From: CALXXL01 sp034926605
GTDB lineage: Bacteria > Verrucomicrobiota > Lentisphaeria > Victivallales > Victivallaceae
DNA length: 64,000 nucleotides
Assembly: GCA_034926605.1 (NCBI GenBank)
Contig: JAYFQV010000013.1
Location: 149,566 to 213,565 of the forward strand
Direction of reading: 5' to 3'
Notes under the pieces: generated by a model
Database searches by the model: none
What the model saw: only the letters and a program-made list of their open reading frames with translations
What the model was told of the DNA's origin: nothing
Program-made: the position numbers and the translations under genes
Shown here: piece after piece, positions 33,532 to 41,691 of the stretch
Layout: every line of letters begins with the position of its first letter
Numbering within the stretch: position 1 is the first letter of the stretch

Positions 33532-35087
33532 TTCGCGGCACCTCCGGCGGCGGGAGTAGCTTTCGGTTTGGACTCCGGTCTGACCGCGGCATCATCGCCG
33601 ACGAACTGCGCGACGGCGGCCTTGGCCTCCGGGTCGTCCGTGGCGGAGAGCCGGGCGACGGCATATTTGCGCAGCGCCGCCCTCGCCTCGGTGACTTTCA
33701 GCTGGAGATTCTTGTTGGCAGCGCGGTCGGCAACCTGTTCGAAATAGATCTTGCCCAGCTCCCGCACCGCGTCGTTGCGCGCCTTGGTAACCTCGTCAAT
33801 CAGCTTCTGCGAAGCCTTGGACGCGGAGAGTTTACGAAGCGTAGCCTCGCTTTCGGCGATCTCGGAAAGCAACACCGCGCCCTCGCCGTCGGCGGACAGG
33901 GCTTCATGCTGATATTTGCGAAGTTCCTCGCGGGCTCTTATATAGCTGTTGCGCAGGCCGATGTAGGCGTCGTCGTTTTCAAACCAGCGTTTCTCCCAGT
34001 CGGCCAGCGGAGCGACAGGCGCGGCGGGAGCGGCAGCTACCTCTATCTTGCCGGAAAGCGGCGCGCCGTTCAGCAGTCGGATACGCCCGCAGAGGGCCTG
34101 CGCCTTTGGATCGTTCTTCATGGCGGACAACAGCTCCATACCGCGCTCGTATTTTTTGAGGTTGGCCTGATAATAAGAATCGGTAAGCACCTTGTTCTGG
34201 CGGTCGTTCCGGAAACAGTAATACTGAGTCCGGCGCAGTTCTTCCGCGGCACCGGCCAGCTCGTTGCGAGCGGCGATAAGTTCGGTGGAATTGGCGTCTT
34301 TACCGGCGAGCTGTTTGACCTTGGCGGCGGCGGCCTCGAAATTCTCCAGCATCTTGCGGCCCTCCGGCGTGGCGGAAAGCTGAAGTTCCTGCCATTTTGC
34401 AAGGATGCCGAAAGCTTCGTCGCTGCGGGCTTTCAGGAATGAGTAGCCAGGGTCCTTCATAAGCGATTCACGCTCGTATTTGGCGTACAGTTCGTAATCG
34501 GACAGTGCCATGGTTCCGGTGCGGGGCGCGGCTTCGGCGGTGATCTGCCTGGCGGCCTGCGGGATGGCCACGGCGTTGGTGGCGTCCATCATGCGCAAAG
34601 CCCGCCGGGCGGTGCCGCTGTCGGCCAGCGTAAGAACCCGTTTGGCCCGCTCGAACAGCTTGGCGGTATCGGAATTGAGCGTGTCGGTAAGCCGTGTGTA
34701 TTCGGCCGAGCTTTCGGCGTCATTCCAAAGACCGTCGATCTCGCGGCGGGCTGTATCCACCTCATAACTCTTGGCGGAAATTGCGCTGCGGGAGGCCGGA
34801 TTTTCCGCCTCCAGCGCACGGAGTTCGGCGGACAGTCCGACAAGTTTGCGGTTGGCTTCGGCCATGGCCGGAACATCCAGCTGACGGTTCCGCCACGCCT
34901 CTATCGCGTCCAGATCGCCGATGCAGCGGTTGAGCAGTTCGACATATGCGGCATCCTTGAGCAGATATTCGCTCTCGGCCGTCGCCCAAGCGTTAAGCGA
35001 AAACGCGGCCGGCGCCGGCTCCGCCGCCGGAATCGCCGGGATCACGGAAAACAACACAACCATTGCGGCAAAAATTCTGGCGCGCAT
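33528..35087 (-). CDS. secreted helical protein made of three repeated modules
   Basis: 519 residues with a signal peptide (cleavage after AxA near 21). Three copies of a roughly 135-residue alpha-helical unit cover about 36-168, 202-340 and 364-500. Each opens with a motif like 'E..L.KD..Y..L', then a tryptophan or tyrosine helix ('AWRNRQL', 'KWQELQL', 'KYQHEAL') and ends with a second helix pair ('RALRMM', 'QALCGRI', 'AAVAQFV'). A Pro/Ala/Lys tail follows. AAAGGAG lies seven bases before ATG. Helical bundles or coiled coils of this kind suggest a periplasmic scaffold; no family was recognised. Confidence 0.7.
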   Translation of the reverse strand: MRARIFAAMVVLFSVIPAIPAAEPAPAAFSLNAWATAESEYLLKDAAYVELLNRCIGDLDAIEAWRNRQLDVPAMAEANRKLVGLSAELRALEAENPASRSAISAKSYEVDTARREIDGLWNDAESSAEYTRLTDTLNSDTAKLFERAKRVLTLADSGTARRALRMMDATNAVAIPQAARQITAEAAPRTGTMALSDYELYAKYERESLMKDPGYSFLKARSDEAFGILAKWQELQLSATPEGRKMLENFEAAAAKVKQLAGKDANSTELIAARNELAGAAEELRRTQYYCFRNDRQNKVLTDSYYQANLKKYERGMELLSAMKNDPKAQALCGRIRLLNGAPLSGKIEVAAAPAAPVAPLADWEKRWFENDDAYIGLRNSYIRAREELRKYQHEALSADGEGAVLLSEIAESEATLRKLSASKASQKLIDEVTKARNDAVRELGKIYFEQVADRAANKNLQLKVTEARAALRKYAVARLSATDDPEAKAAVAQFVGDDAAVRPESKPKATPAAGGAAK

Positions 35088-35170
35088 GACGGGCTCCTTT
35101 CAATTTTATGACTTATCGCATAACGATACAATTATTAACGTGAATTTGCAAGTTTTTTTCCGAAAAAAAG

Positions 35171-35563
35171 TCATCTGGCCAGTGCCGCCGCGAACTCAAG
35201 ATCGGCCGGCAGCAGATCGAGTTCATGCAGCCTTCGGCGGCACACCCACCTGAACTCCTGCTTTTCGCACGGCACCGGCTCGGCGCCGCCGGAAATGCGA
35301 CAGCGAAGAAAGTGAATCCTGACTCTTTTCTCCGGATACGAAAACAGTTGGACCGCCAGCGTATCCAACACGTTCACCCCGGCCAGCAAAAGCTCTTCCG
35401 CCAATTCGCGGCGGGCGGCCTCCGCCGGAGTTTCGCCCGGCTCCAGTTTGCCGCCGGGAAACTCCCAGCATCCGGCCATAAACCCGCCAGCCGGTCGGCT
35501 GCACACAAGAACATCCTCGCCGCGCTCGATCACCGCCGCGGCCACTTCAATGGTTTTCGTCAT
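35171..35563 (-). CDS. mutT: Nudix hydrolase, MutT-like
   Basis: 130 residues from ATG 35563, chosen because GAGGT lies nine bases before it; the upstream extension overlaps a promoter for the opposite strand. The Nudix box is GGKLEPGE-x7-REL-EE, matching the consensus except that the final glycine is Leu. It most likely removes 8-oxo-dGTP or a related nucleotide from the pool. Divergent from fmdB with a shared short regulatory region. Confidence 0.88.
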   Translation of the reverse strand: MTKTIEVAAAVIERGEDVLVCSRPAGGFMAGCWEFPGGKLEPGETPAEAARRELAEELLLAGVNVLDTLAVQLFSYPEKRVRIHFLRCRISGGAEPVPCEKQEFRWVCRRRLHELDLLPADLEFAAALAR

Positions 35564-35582
35564 GAATATTGACCTCCCGGAA

Positions 35583-35611
35583 TTGACAAATCCGCATTCC
35601 GCGTATATAAT
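35583..35611 (+). promoter_or_regulatory. consensus sigma-70 promoter of the fmdB-AmrS operon
   Basis: TTGACA (35583-35588), 17-base spacer, TATAAT (35606-35611): a perfect match to the housekeeping consensus. Leader of about 27 bases containing GGAGG. Confidence 0.85.
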
Positions 35612-35644
35612 ATACACCGGTATCTTTGAAGGAGGAAACCCGTT

Positions 35645-35860
35645 ATGCCGATTTTCGATTACAAATGCCGCGACTGCGGCGCCGAGTTCGAACAGATCGT
35701 AAGGTCAGGAAACGACACGGTGGAATGTCCCGGCTGCGGCGGCTCCGCCGTCGACCGGCAGTTTTCCGGATTCGCGGTAGGCCGCGCCTCCTGCGGGCAC
35801 GAGGAAAGCTGCGCGCAAAGCCACGTATGCTGTTCGGATCATTGCTGTCACCGTCACTAA
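35645..35860 (+). CDS. fmdB: FmdB-type zinc ribbon protein
   Basis: 71 residues. The N-terminal 'PIFDYKCRDCG' and later CPGCGG form the zinc ribbon of the FmdB regulatory family; the tail holds many extra Cys and His residues (SCGHEESC, CCSDHCCHRH), suggesting further metal binding. GGAGG ribosome site. The family is small and its role is unproven, possibly metal-dependent regulation. First gene of the operon with the lipoprotein, AmrS and the fusion protein. Confidence 0.9.
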   Translation: MPIFDYKCRDCGAEFEQIVRSGNDTVECPGCGGSAVDRQFSGFAVGRASCGHEESCAQSHVCCSDHCCHRH

Positions 35861-35877
35861 ACCCCGAGGATATATTT

Positions 35878-36294
35878 ATGAGGAAAATTTTTGGATTCGT
35901 CGCCGCCGCGCTGGTGACGCTGCTCTTCTGCGGCTGCCAGTCTATGTTCCCCCCCAGCAACAACCATCTGCAGCCTGAGGACTTGTGCGCCCATTTCATC
36001 GCCGACGGCATTCCGGTCACCCAGGTGCAGCCGCTGCGTACCGACGTGTTCCACTGCGAACGCGGTTTCTCTTTCCAGATCGACAACAAAAAAGACCAGG
36101 AAATCGGAGTTTACAAGTTCGACATCCACAACACGAAAATGCGCGAACAGCTCGAAGAGTATAAGAGACAGGGGTACGCCATGTTCAACGCGCTGAAATT
36201 CCAAGTGGTGGTCGAAGGTTCTTTCCTGCTGGTCGGCGTTGAGCACAACGAATACCGGCAAAAGATCCTCGACTCGCTGAAAACCTTCTACTGA
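35878..36294 (+). CDS. hypothetical lipoprotein
   Basis: 138 residues from ATG 35878 (GAGGA nine bases before). Lipobox FCGC gives a mature start at Cys20. The mature part has an alternating alpha/beta pattern with a helical 'REQLEEYKRQGY' stretch and a beta-strand C-terminus ('FLLVGVEHNEYRQKIL'), resembling a small ferredoxin-like periplasmic domain. Second gene of the fmdB operon, nine bases before AmrS. Function unknown. Confidence 0.72.
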   Translation: MRKIFGFVAAALVTLLFCGCQSMFPPSNNHLQPEDLCAHFIADGIPVTQVQPLRTDVFHCERGFSFQIDNKKDQEIGVYKFDIHNTKMREQLEEYKRQGYAMFNALKFQVVVEGSFLLVGVEHNEYRQKILDSLKTFY

Positions 36295-36303
36295 GGTGAT
36301 GAA

Positions 36304-37185
36304 ATGACAAGCCGCGAGGCCGATTTCTACAAGGCGCTCGACAACGGGTCGTGCCGGTGCGGGCTGTGCCCGCACCGCTGCCTGATCGCCCCCGGCAAAA
36401 CCGGCAGATGCCGGGTTCGCCGCAATCTCGGCGGCAAGCTGTACAGTGAAAGTTACGGCCGCATTGCCGCCGTTCAGATCGATCCGATCGAGAAGAAGCC
36501 ATTGGCGGATTTCATGCCCGGCACCACCACATTTTCCATCGGCACCCTCGGCTGCAATCTCGCCTGCAAATGGTGCCAGAACGATTCGCTCTCCTACGCC
36601 GACTACGCCGCCCCCGGCGCGCAGCGGATACCGGAACAGTCGCCGCAGGATATCGTCAGAGCGGCCATCGCCCATAACTGCCCGTCTATCTCGTATACCT
36701 ACAATGAACCGACGGTTTTCGCCGAATTTGTGATCGACACCGCCAAGCTGGCCCGCGAGCAGGGCCTCAAGAACGTGCTGGTGACCAACGGCTACATAAC
36801 CTTGGAAGCCGCGAAGGAGCTTTACCGCGACATCGACGCCGCCAATATCGACGTAAAGGGTTTCACCGAGGAGTTCTACCGCAAAAATACCGGCGGCGAA
36901 CTCGCCGCGGTAATTGAAAGCGCCAAATACTTCCATAGTCTCGGCAAGCACTTGGAGCTGACCATGCTGATCGTGCCGACCATAAATGACGATCTCTCGG
37001 TGGTCGGGAATTTTCTGGAATGGGTAAAACGCGAGCTATCTTCCGATGTGGTACTGCACTTTTCCGCATTCCATCCCGCTCATCTCTGCATGAACCTGCC
37101 GAGGACTCCCGTAGACATTCTCTTGAAAATCAGGGAAATGGCCGTCGACGCCGGAATCCGGAACGTAAAACTCGGCAATATCTAA
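36304..37185 (+). CDS. amrS: AmmeMemoRadiSam-type radical SAM enzyme (AmrS, PflA-like)
   Basis: 293 residues. Extra N-terminal cysteines (CxC-x2-C-x3-C near 17-26) precede the radical SAM motif Cys84-x3-Cys88-x2-Cys91 and a PflA-type barrel with 'LVTNGYI' and 'IDVKGF'. This matches the AmrS component of the AMMECR1/Memo/radical SAM system. The usual partners are absent from the window and the next gene is the unusual hydrolase-acyltransferase fusion, translated from the adjacent base. Reaction unknown. Confidence 0.88.
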   Translation: MTSREADFYKALDNGSCRCGLCPHRCLIAPGKTGRCRVRRNLGGKLYSESYGRIAAVQIDPIEKKPLADFMPGTTTFSIGTLGCNLACKWCQNDSLSYADYAAPGAQRIPEQSPQDIVRAAIAHNCPSISYTYNEPTVFAEFVIDTAKLAREQGLKNVLVTNGYITLEAAKELYRDIDAANIDVKGFTEEFYRKNTGGELAAVIESAKYFHSLGKHLELTMLIVPTINDDLSVVGNFLEWVKRELSSDVVLHFSAFHPAHLCMNLPRTPVDILLKIREMAVDAGIRNVKLGNI

Positions 37186-39738
37186 ATGAATTTTTCAAGC
37201 CTAATCCGCCGCGAGTTGATCCTGCCGCTCGGGGAACGCAATGTCAGGATCAGCTACCTCGATTCCGGAACCGAGGCGGAACCGCTGCTGCTTCTGCCGG
37301 GATTGTTGCCGCAGGGAGCCGCAAGTTTCAGGCCGCTGATCGGAGAATTCCCGGACGAGTTCCGGGTGATTGCGCTGGATTTCCCCGGGTTCGGGCACTC
37401 CGAACATTGCGACCTTTCCACCATGCCGGAATTCTTTCCGGCAGTTGTTTTACGCGAATTCATTCAGGTGCTCGGCCTTGAAAACCTGCGGATCGCTGCC
37501 CACTACTGCGGAGCGGCGGCGGCACTGGCCGCCCTGTTCGTTCCGGCTCTGCGCGGCAGGATAAAATCCCTTGCGCTGATCGATGCCGCGCTGCCGGGCT
37601 GCACCCCCTCCCCGTTCGCCGCCCAGCTGGCTTCCGCCGATCCAAAAATCCAGCCGCTGTGCCGTCATGCCGATCCACGGCTTTCCGCCTATCTGCTTCT
37701 GCGCGAATATTACGCCGATCCCGCCGCCATCACCGATGCCGCAGTCGAAGCCGCCTCCGAAGCACTCGCCTGCCCGAACGCGGTTGAATGCCTCGCGTTC
37801 TGCGCCTCGCTGCCGTTCGGAGGCGACCCGGCCGACTTCCGGCGTCGGCTGACCGGAATCGACATACCGATCCTTATATTGTGGGGTGAGAAAGACAGTT
37901 TTTCTCCGCTCGACCATGCGTTTGAACTCCACCGGCTGCTGCCGCGCAGCACCGTGCGAATTATATCCGGGTGCGGCCACGCCCCGCAGATGGAGGCACC
38001 CCGCGAAACCGCCGGAATTCTGACCGCTTTCTTCGCCTCATGCGACGGCCGCCCATCTCGGCAGTTCGATCCGTCCCGAACGGTGGCCGAACTCGACATT
38101 CCGGCCGAACCGTCGCCAGCCGCAAAAACACCCAAGCCCGCGACACATATGCCGGAAGGGTTGCGATTCAGAAAGTTGTTCGACCGCTGGAACGTCGGCA
38201 CCATTACCTTGCTGGTGTTCATAAAGATACTCCAGCTGCTCAAGAAATGCGGCATGCGCGGCCAGGAAAACGGCTGGCGCGCCGCCACCGGCATCTTTCT
38301 GCGCACCGAATATTCGAAATTCCTGCTTGGCTCGTTCCGGTTGCGTTACTGCCCGGAATACCTCAAACCGACCTCTCACGCCGAAGCGAAACTCCAGCTT
38401 ATCCGCCGCCTCGGGGAATTCCTGCGAGAACAGGGCGACTACTACTGGGCGGTGCAGCCCGGTCTGCTCAAACTGTCGCGCCGCAAAGTTTTTTTCATCG
38501 ACATCGTGGAAGCCGAGTATGATGCCGGCGGCAAGATCGTCCGCCTGATCCCCCATTTCGACGACCGCCAGCAGAGTTTCCACGCCCTCTCGCCCGCGGG
38601 AATCGAAGCGGTTATAAACCTGTTCATCCGCGAATACAACCAGCTGCGCAGCTCCTCGGAACGAGTGCGCGCCCAGGAACTCGGCTGGCGGCTGGCCTAC
38701 CGGACACGACGCCTCCGCGGGATCGGCGTCCCGGCAAAAATCGAGACAAAACTGCTGCTCGACCGGCTGATGACCGCCACTTTCATCCACTTCGAATTCG
38801 ACTGCGACGAAACCCTGCGCCGCCGCCTCCGCACTCCCGACCTGAACAAGCGCCGCCATCCCGGCTGGGGGCTGCTGAATATCTTCTGCCGCTTCACCTC
38901 CGACCTCTCGGAAACCGATCTATGGTTCCAATACCACCACGTTCCGGTGGACGGCGTGCCCATGCAGGAGATTCTGGAAAAACTGAAAGAACAATGGGGT
39001 ACCGCCGGCAGCATAGTGTTTCCGGCCCTCGACTCCACCGAGGCGCGGCCTGAGGTCATCTATTGCGGAGACCGCGTGTTCCGCGCCCGCGTCTATATCG
39101 ACTTCGCCCCGCTGCTCAAGCTGCGCAGCTACCTGAATTCAAGATTTTCCGCCGTCATGGAAGGCCCCGCCACCGTGGCCGGCATGGTGATCTGGGGCAT
39201 GATGCACCACGAATATTTCCGCGACGGCAAGGTGCTGTTCCCGGTCGACCTCGCAGAGCCGGAGGAGATAACCAACGAGCGCGAGCTTTCACTGGTTTTC
39301 ATCCGCCCGAACCGCTATTACTATCCGGACCGTAAACTTGCCTCGTTCGTGCTGTTCCAGCGCGAATTCAACCGCCGCATCGCCGCCACCCGGCTGCGCC
39401 GCAGCGAAAGCTACGAGCTGCTGGAACTGTACAGCATGATAAACCCGATCTTCTATTATATCGCGCGTTATTTCATGCCGGAATCAACCGCCGAAATGCT
39501 CGGGTCGATGGGCCTGAGCATCATCAAGAACGCCGATGTGTTCGTAAGCCCGCTCAGCGACCTCCAGTTCCACGGTTTCATGGCCATCGGCAACCTGTGC
39601 GTGCCGACCGCCGACGGCCGCACCGCCGGCTGCGTCAGCATCTGCGCCCGGCGCAATGTAATCAAATACTACATCCGCGCCCTCGCCGAACTGGGAAAAT
39701 ACGCCGAGTTCCTCGATCTCGACGAAAAACCATGCTGA
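37186..39738 (+). CDS. alpha/beta-hydrolase-like domain fused to an HHxxxDG acyltransferase-like domain
   Basis: 850 residues starting one base after the AmrS stop, with no ribosome site, so coupled translation is likely. Residues about 15-285 have an alpha/beta-hydrolase layout: oxyanion-type LLPG, 'LDFPGFGHSE', acid Asp237 in LWGEKD and His265 in GCGHAP. The expected nucleophile elbow reads AHYCGA, with Tyr107 where Ser is normal. A Pro-rich linker (about 290-320) leads to a C-terminal part (about 325-850) containing HHVPVDG at 584-590, the catalytic signature of CAT/condensation/WES-type acyltransferases, with long helical stretches around it. Could modify a lipid or cofactor with AmrS; this is inference. 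Confidence 0.7.
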   Translation: MNFSSLIRRELILPLGERNVRISYLDSGTEAEPLLLLPGLLPQGAASFRPLIGEFPDEFRVIALDFPGFGHSEHCDLSTMPEFFPAVVLREFIQVLGLENLRIAAHYCGAAAALAALFVPALRGRIKSLALIDAALPGCTPSPFAAQLASADPKIQPLCRHADPRLSAYLLLREYYADPAAITDAAVEAASEALACPNAVECLAFCASLPFGGDPADFRRRLTGIDIPILILWGEKDSFSPLDHAFELHRLLPRSTVRIISGCGHAPQMEAPRETAGILTAFFASCDGRPSRQFDPSRTVAELDIPAEPSPAAKTPKPATHMPEGLRFRKLFDRWNVGTITLLVFIKILQLLKKCGMRGQENGWRAATGIFLRTEYSKFLLGSFRLRYCPEYLKPTSHAEAKLQLIRRLGEFLREQGDYYWAVQPGLLKLSRRKVFFIDIVEAEYDAGGKIVRLIPHFDDRQQSFHALSPAGIEAVINLFIREYNQLRSSSERVRAQELGWRLAYRTRRLRGIGVPAKIETKLLLDRLMTATFIHFEFDCDETLRRRLRTPDLNKRRHPGWGLLNIFCRFTSDLSETDLWFQYHHVPVDGVPMQEILEKLKEQWGTAGSIVFPALDSTEARPEVIYCGDRVFRARVYIDFAPLLKLRSYLNSRFSAVMEGPATVAGMVIWGMMHHEYFRDGKVLFPVDLAEPEEITNERELSLVFIRPNRYYYPDRKLASFVLFQREFNRRIAATRLRRSESYELLELYSMINPIFYYIARYFMPESTAEMLGSMGLSIIKNADVFVSPLSDLQFHGFMAIGNLCVPTADGRTAGCVSICARRNVIKYYIRALAELGKYAEFLDLDEKPC

Positions 39739-39749
39739 ACCCCAACCGG

Positions 39750-39780
39750 AGCAAGTAGATTCACATTTTTACTTGCTTTT
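39750..39780 (+). terminator. terminator of the fmdB-AmrS-fusion operon
   Basis: AGCAAGTA (39750-39757) pairs with TACTTGCT (39770-39777) around a 12-base loop and runs into TTTT. The same Ts form part of the thi4 -35 box, so terminator and next promoter overlap. Confidence 0.65.
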
Positions 39781-39800
39781 GGCGTGCAACGCGGTATATT
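39773..39800 (+). promoter_or_regulatory. thi4 promoter
   Basis: TTGCTT (39773-39778), 16 bases, TATATT (39795-39800); start of transcription expected near 39807, leaving a short leader of about 31 bases with AGGA. No TPP riboswitch fits in it. Confidence 0.65.
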
Positions 39801-39837
39801 AATGAAATTTCGAATCATAAAACAGGATTTTGTAAAG

Positions 39838-40623
39838 ATGCCTACCATTGAAAATGTGATCTCCCATGCGATCGTCGCCTCTTTCAGCGAAAAACTTACG
39901 GACGCTTTGAATATAGACGTGGCCATCGTCGGCGGCGGGCCGTCGGCTCTGGTCGCCGCCCATGACCTGGCAAAACGCGGCGTTAAAGTGGCGATATTCG
40001 AACGCAAACTCGCGCCCGGCGGCGGCACCTGGGGCGGCGGCATGCTGTTCAACGAGGTGGTGGTGCAGCACGACGCGGTGGATATCCTTGACGACTTCGG
40101 CATCCGCTACCGCGAAATTCCCGGCAACCCCGGCTATTACACGCTCGATTCGGTTGAAATGGCTTCGGCGCTTATCTATGGCGCCGTCCATGCCGGTGCA
40201 CGGCTGTTCAACTCCATCAGCGTCGAGGACATCGTGTTCAAAAACAACAAGGTGAACGGGCTGGTCATCAACTGGACTCCGGTGGAGCGCCTCGGCATGC
40301 ATGTCGATCCCCTGACCGTCATCGCGGAAGCGGTGCTCGACGGCACCGGTCATCCGAGCGAGATAATGAACCTGGCCACCGAAAAGGCCGGCATAGCGCT
40401 CGACACCCCCACCGGCAAAGTGCTCGGAGAAAAACCGATGTGGGTCGATTCCGGCGAGGCCTCCACCGTTGAAAACACCCGCGAATATTTCCCCGGCCTC
40501 TTCGCCTGCGGCATGAGCGGCAACAACGTGGCCGGCGGCTACCGCATGGGCCCGATCTTCGGCGGCATGTTGATGTCCGGCCGCAAGGTCGCGAAACTTA
40601 TCGCTGAGAAATTCGGAAAATAA
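39838..40623 (+). CDS. thi4: sulfide-dependent thiamine thiazole synthase (Thi4)
   Basis: 261 residues from ATG 39838; an in-frame ATG at 39802 lies within the promoter-proximal leader. It makes the ADP-thiazole precursor of thiamine from NAD, glycine and sulfide. FAD/NAD-type GxGxxG is VGGGPSAL near 31-38 and the C-terminal 'GNNVAGGYRMGPIFGGM' closes the nucleotide site. His155 in GMHVDPL sits where the suicidal yeast enzyme has its sulfur-donating cysteine, the pattern of the catalytic, sulfide-using archaeal form. Consistent with an anaerobic, sulfide-rich habitat. Confidence 0.93.
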   Translation: MPTIENVISHAIVASFSEKLTDALNIDVAIVGGGPSALVAAHDLAKRGVKVAIFERKLAPGGGTWGGGMLFNEVVVQHDAVDILDDFGIRYREIPGNPGYYTLDSVEMASALIYGAVHAGARLFNSISVEDIVFKNNKVNGLVINWTPVERLGMHVDPLTVIAEAVLDGTGHPSEIMNLATEKAGIALDTPTGKVLGEKPMWVDSGEASTVENTREYFPGLFACGMSGNNVAGGYRMGPIFGGMLMSGRKVAKLIAEKFGK

Positions 40624-40653
40624 GACCGTATGCATCCGCCGTGCGCGGAGATG

Positions 40654-40688
40654 AAAAAAGCCGGAGCGTTTTTACGTTCCGGCTTTTT
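40654..40688. terminator. bidirectional terminator between thi4 and the cation antiporter
   Basis: AAAAAGCCGGAGCG pairs with CGTTCCGGCTTTTT around TTTTTA; A and T runs on both flanks allow it to end both convergent genes. Confidence 0.85.
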
Positions 40689-40708
40689 CTTTGACTTTAC
40701 AGAGACGG

Positions 40709-41641
40709 TCAGCGAATCACCAAATAAGAGGTGTAACCGATGAATATGGCCAGCAGCAGCGCGCCTTCGAGCCGGTTGATGGTTTTGCCGGTGGCCATGA
40801 AAATCCAGATCAACACCGAGACGCCAAGCATCACCGCCCAGTCCAGCGGCGTGATCCCGGTCGGGCGCAGCGGCGCCAGCATCGGAGCGATTCCCATAAT
40901 GCACAGCACGTTGAAGATATTGGAACCGATCACGTTGCCGACCGCGATGTCGCGCTCGTTGCGCATCGCCGCCACCACGCTGGTGGCAAGCTCCGGCAAG
41001 CTGGTGCCAACCGCCACGATGGTAAGCCCGATCACCGCTTCCGACAATCCGGCCCGGCGGCCGCAGACCACCGCACCGTCCACGAACAGATCGGCGCCCC
41101 AGACCAAACCGCCAAGTCCCATTGCCGCCAGTAGCAGAGACACATACCATAAACCCGCCTCCGGCGGTTTTTCATCGTCGCTTTTTCCGGCGCGGCGGGA
41201 TGCGGTAACCATATGCACAACATAAACCAGCAGCGAAAGAAAGAACGCCGCGCCCACCAGCCGCCCCACTCCGCCGAGGAAGAAACACACCGTGGCGAGC
41301 AGTACCGCCGCAATCAGCATCACCGGAGCATCGAGCTTCAGCAGCTGTCGCCGAACGGTCAGAGGAGTTATTACGGCCGACAATCCGAGAATCAAGGTGA
41401 TGTTGCAGATATTGGAGCCGACCACGTTGCCGACGGCGATGTCTCCCTGGCCCTTCAACGCAGCGGCGCAGCTGACGGTAAGCTCCGGAGCGCTGGTGGC
41501 GAAAGCGACCAGCGTCAGCCCGATCACCAAAGGCGACACGTGCAGACTGGCGGCCAGTCGGCTGCCGCCTTTAACCAGCCATTCCGCGCCGAAATAAAGC
41601 AGCACCGTCCCGGCCGCCAATTGTATCAATGCGATTATCAT
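40709..41641 (-). CDS. Ca2+/Na+ (CaCA family) antiporter, YrbG-like
   Basis: 310 residues, about ten membrane segments in two halves. Each half has the alpha-repeat: 'GTLVAFATSAPEL...GNVVGSNICN' and 'VAVGTSLPEL...GNVIGSNIFN', with the ion-binding Glu and Asn. It exchanges Ca2+ or Na+ with another cation. Its promoter has the -10 eight bases before the ATG and no ribosome site, predicting a leaderless message. Confidence 0.93.
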   Translation of the reverse strand: MIIALIQLAAGTVLLYFGAEWLVKGGSRLAASLHVSPLVIGLTLVAFATSAPELTVSCAAALKGQGDIAVGNVVGSNICNITLILGLSAVITPLTVRRQLLKLDAPVMLIAAVLLATVCFFLGGVGRLVGAAFFLSLLVYVVHMVTASRRAGKSDDEKPPEAGLWYVSLLLAAMGLGGLVWGADLFVDGAVVCGRRAGLSEAVIGLTIVAVGTSLPELATSVVAAMRNERDIAVGNVIGSNIFNVLCIMGIAPMLAPLRPTGITPLDWAVMLGVSVLIWIFMATGKTINRLEGALLLAIFIGYTSYLVIR

Positions 41642-41649
41642 AGTCGCAT

Positions 41650-41678
41650 AATATAGCTTGCCGCCCCTGAAAAAACAA
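41650..41678 (-). promoter_or_regulatory. cation antiporter promoter, predicted leaderless
   Basis: Minus strand TTGTTT (41678-41673), 17 bases, TATATT (41655-41650), then eight bases to the ATG at 41641. Confidence 0.7.
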
Positions 41679-41691
41679 GTACGGCAATCTA

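Noticed and set aside
39739..39837. TPP riboswitch before thi4
   Set aside because: The leader is about 31 bases and lacks the conserved thi-box motifs; the hairpin present is the upstream terminator.
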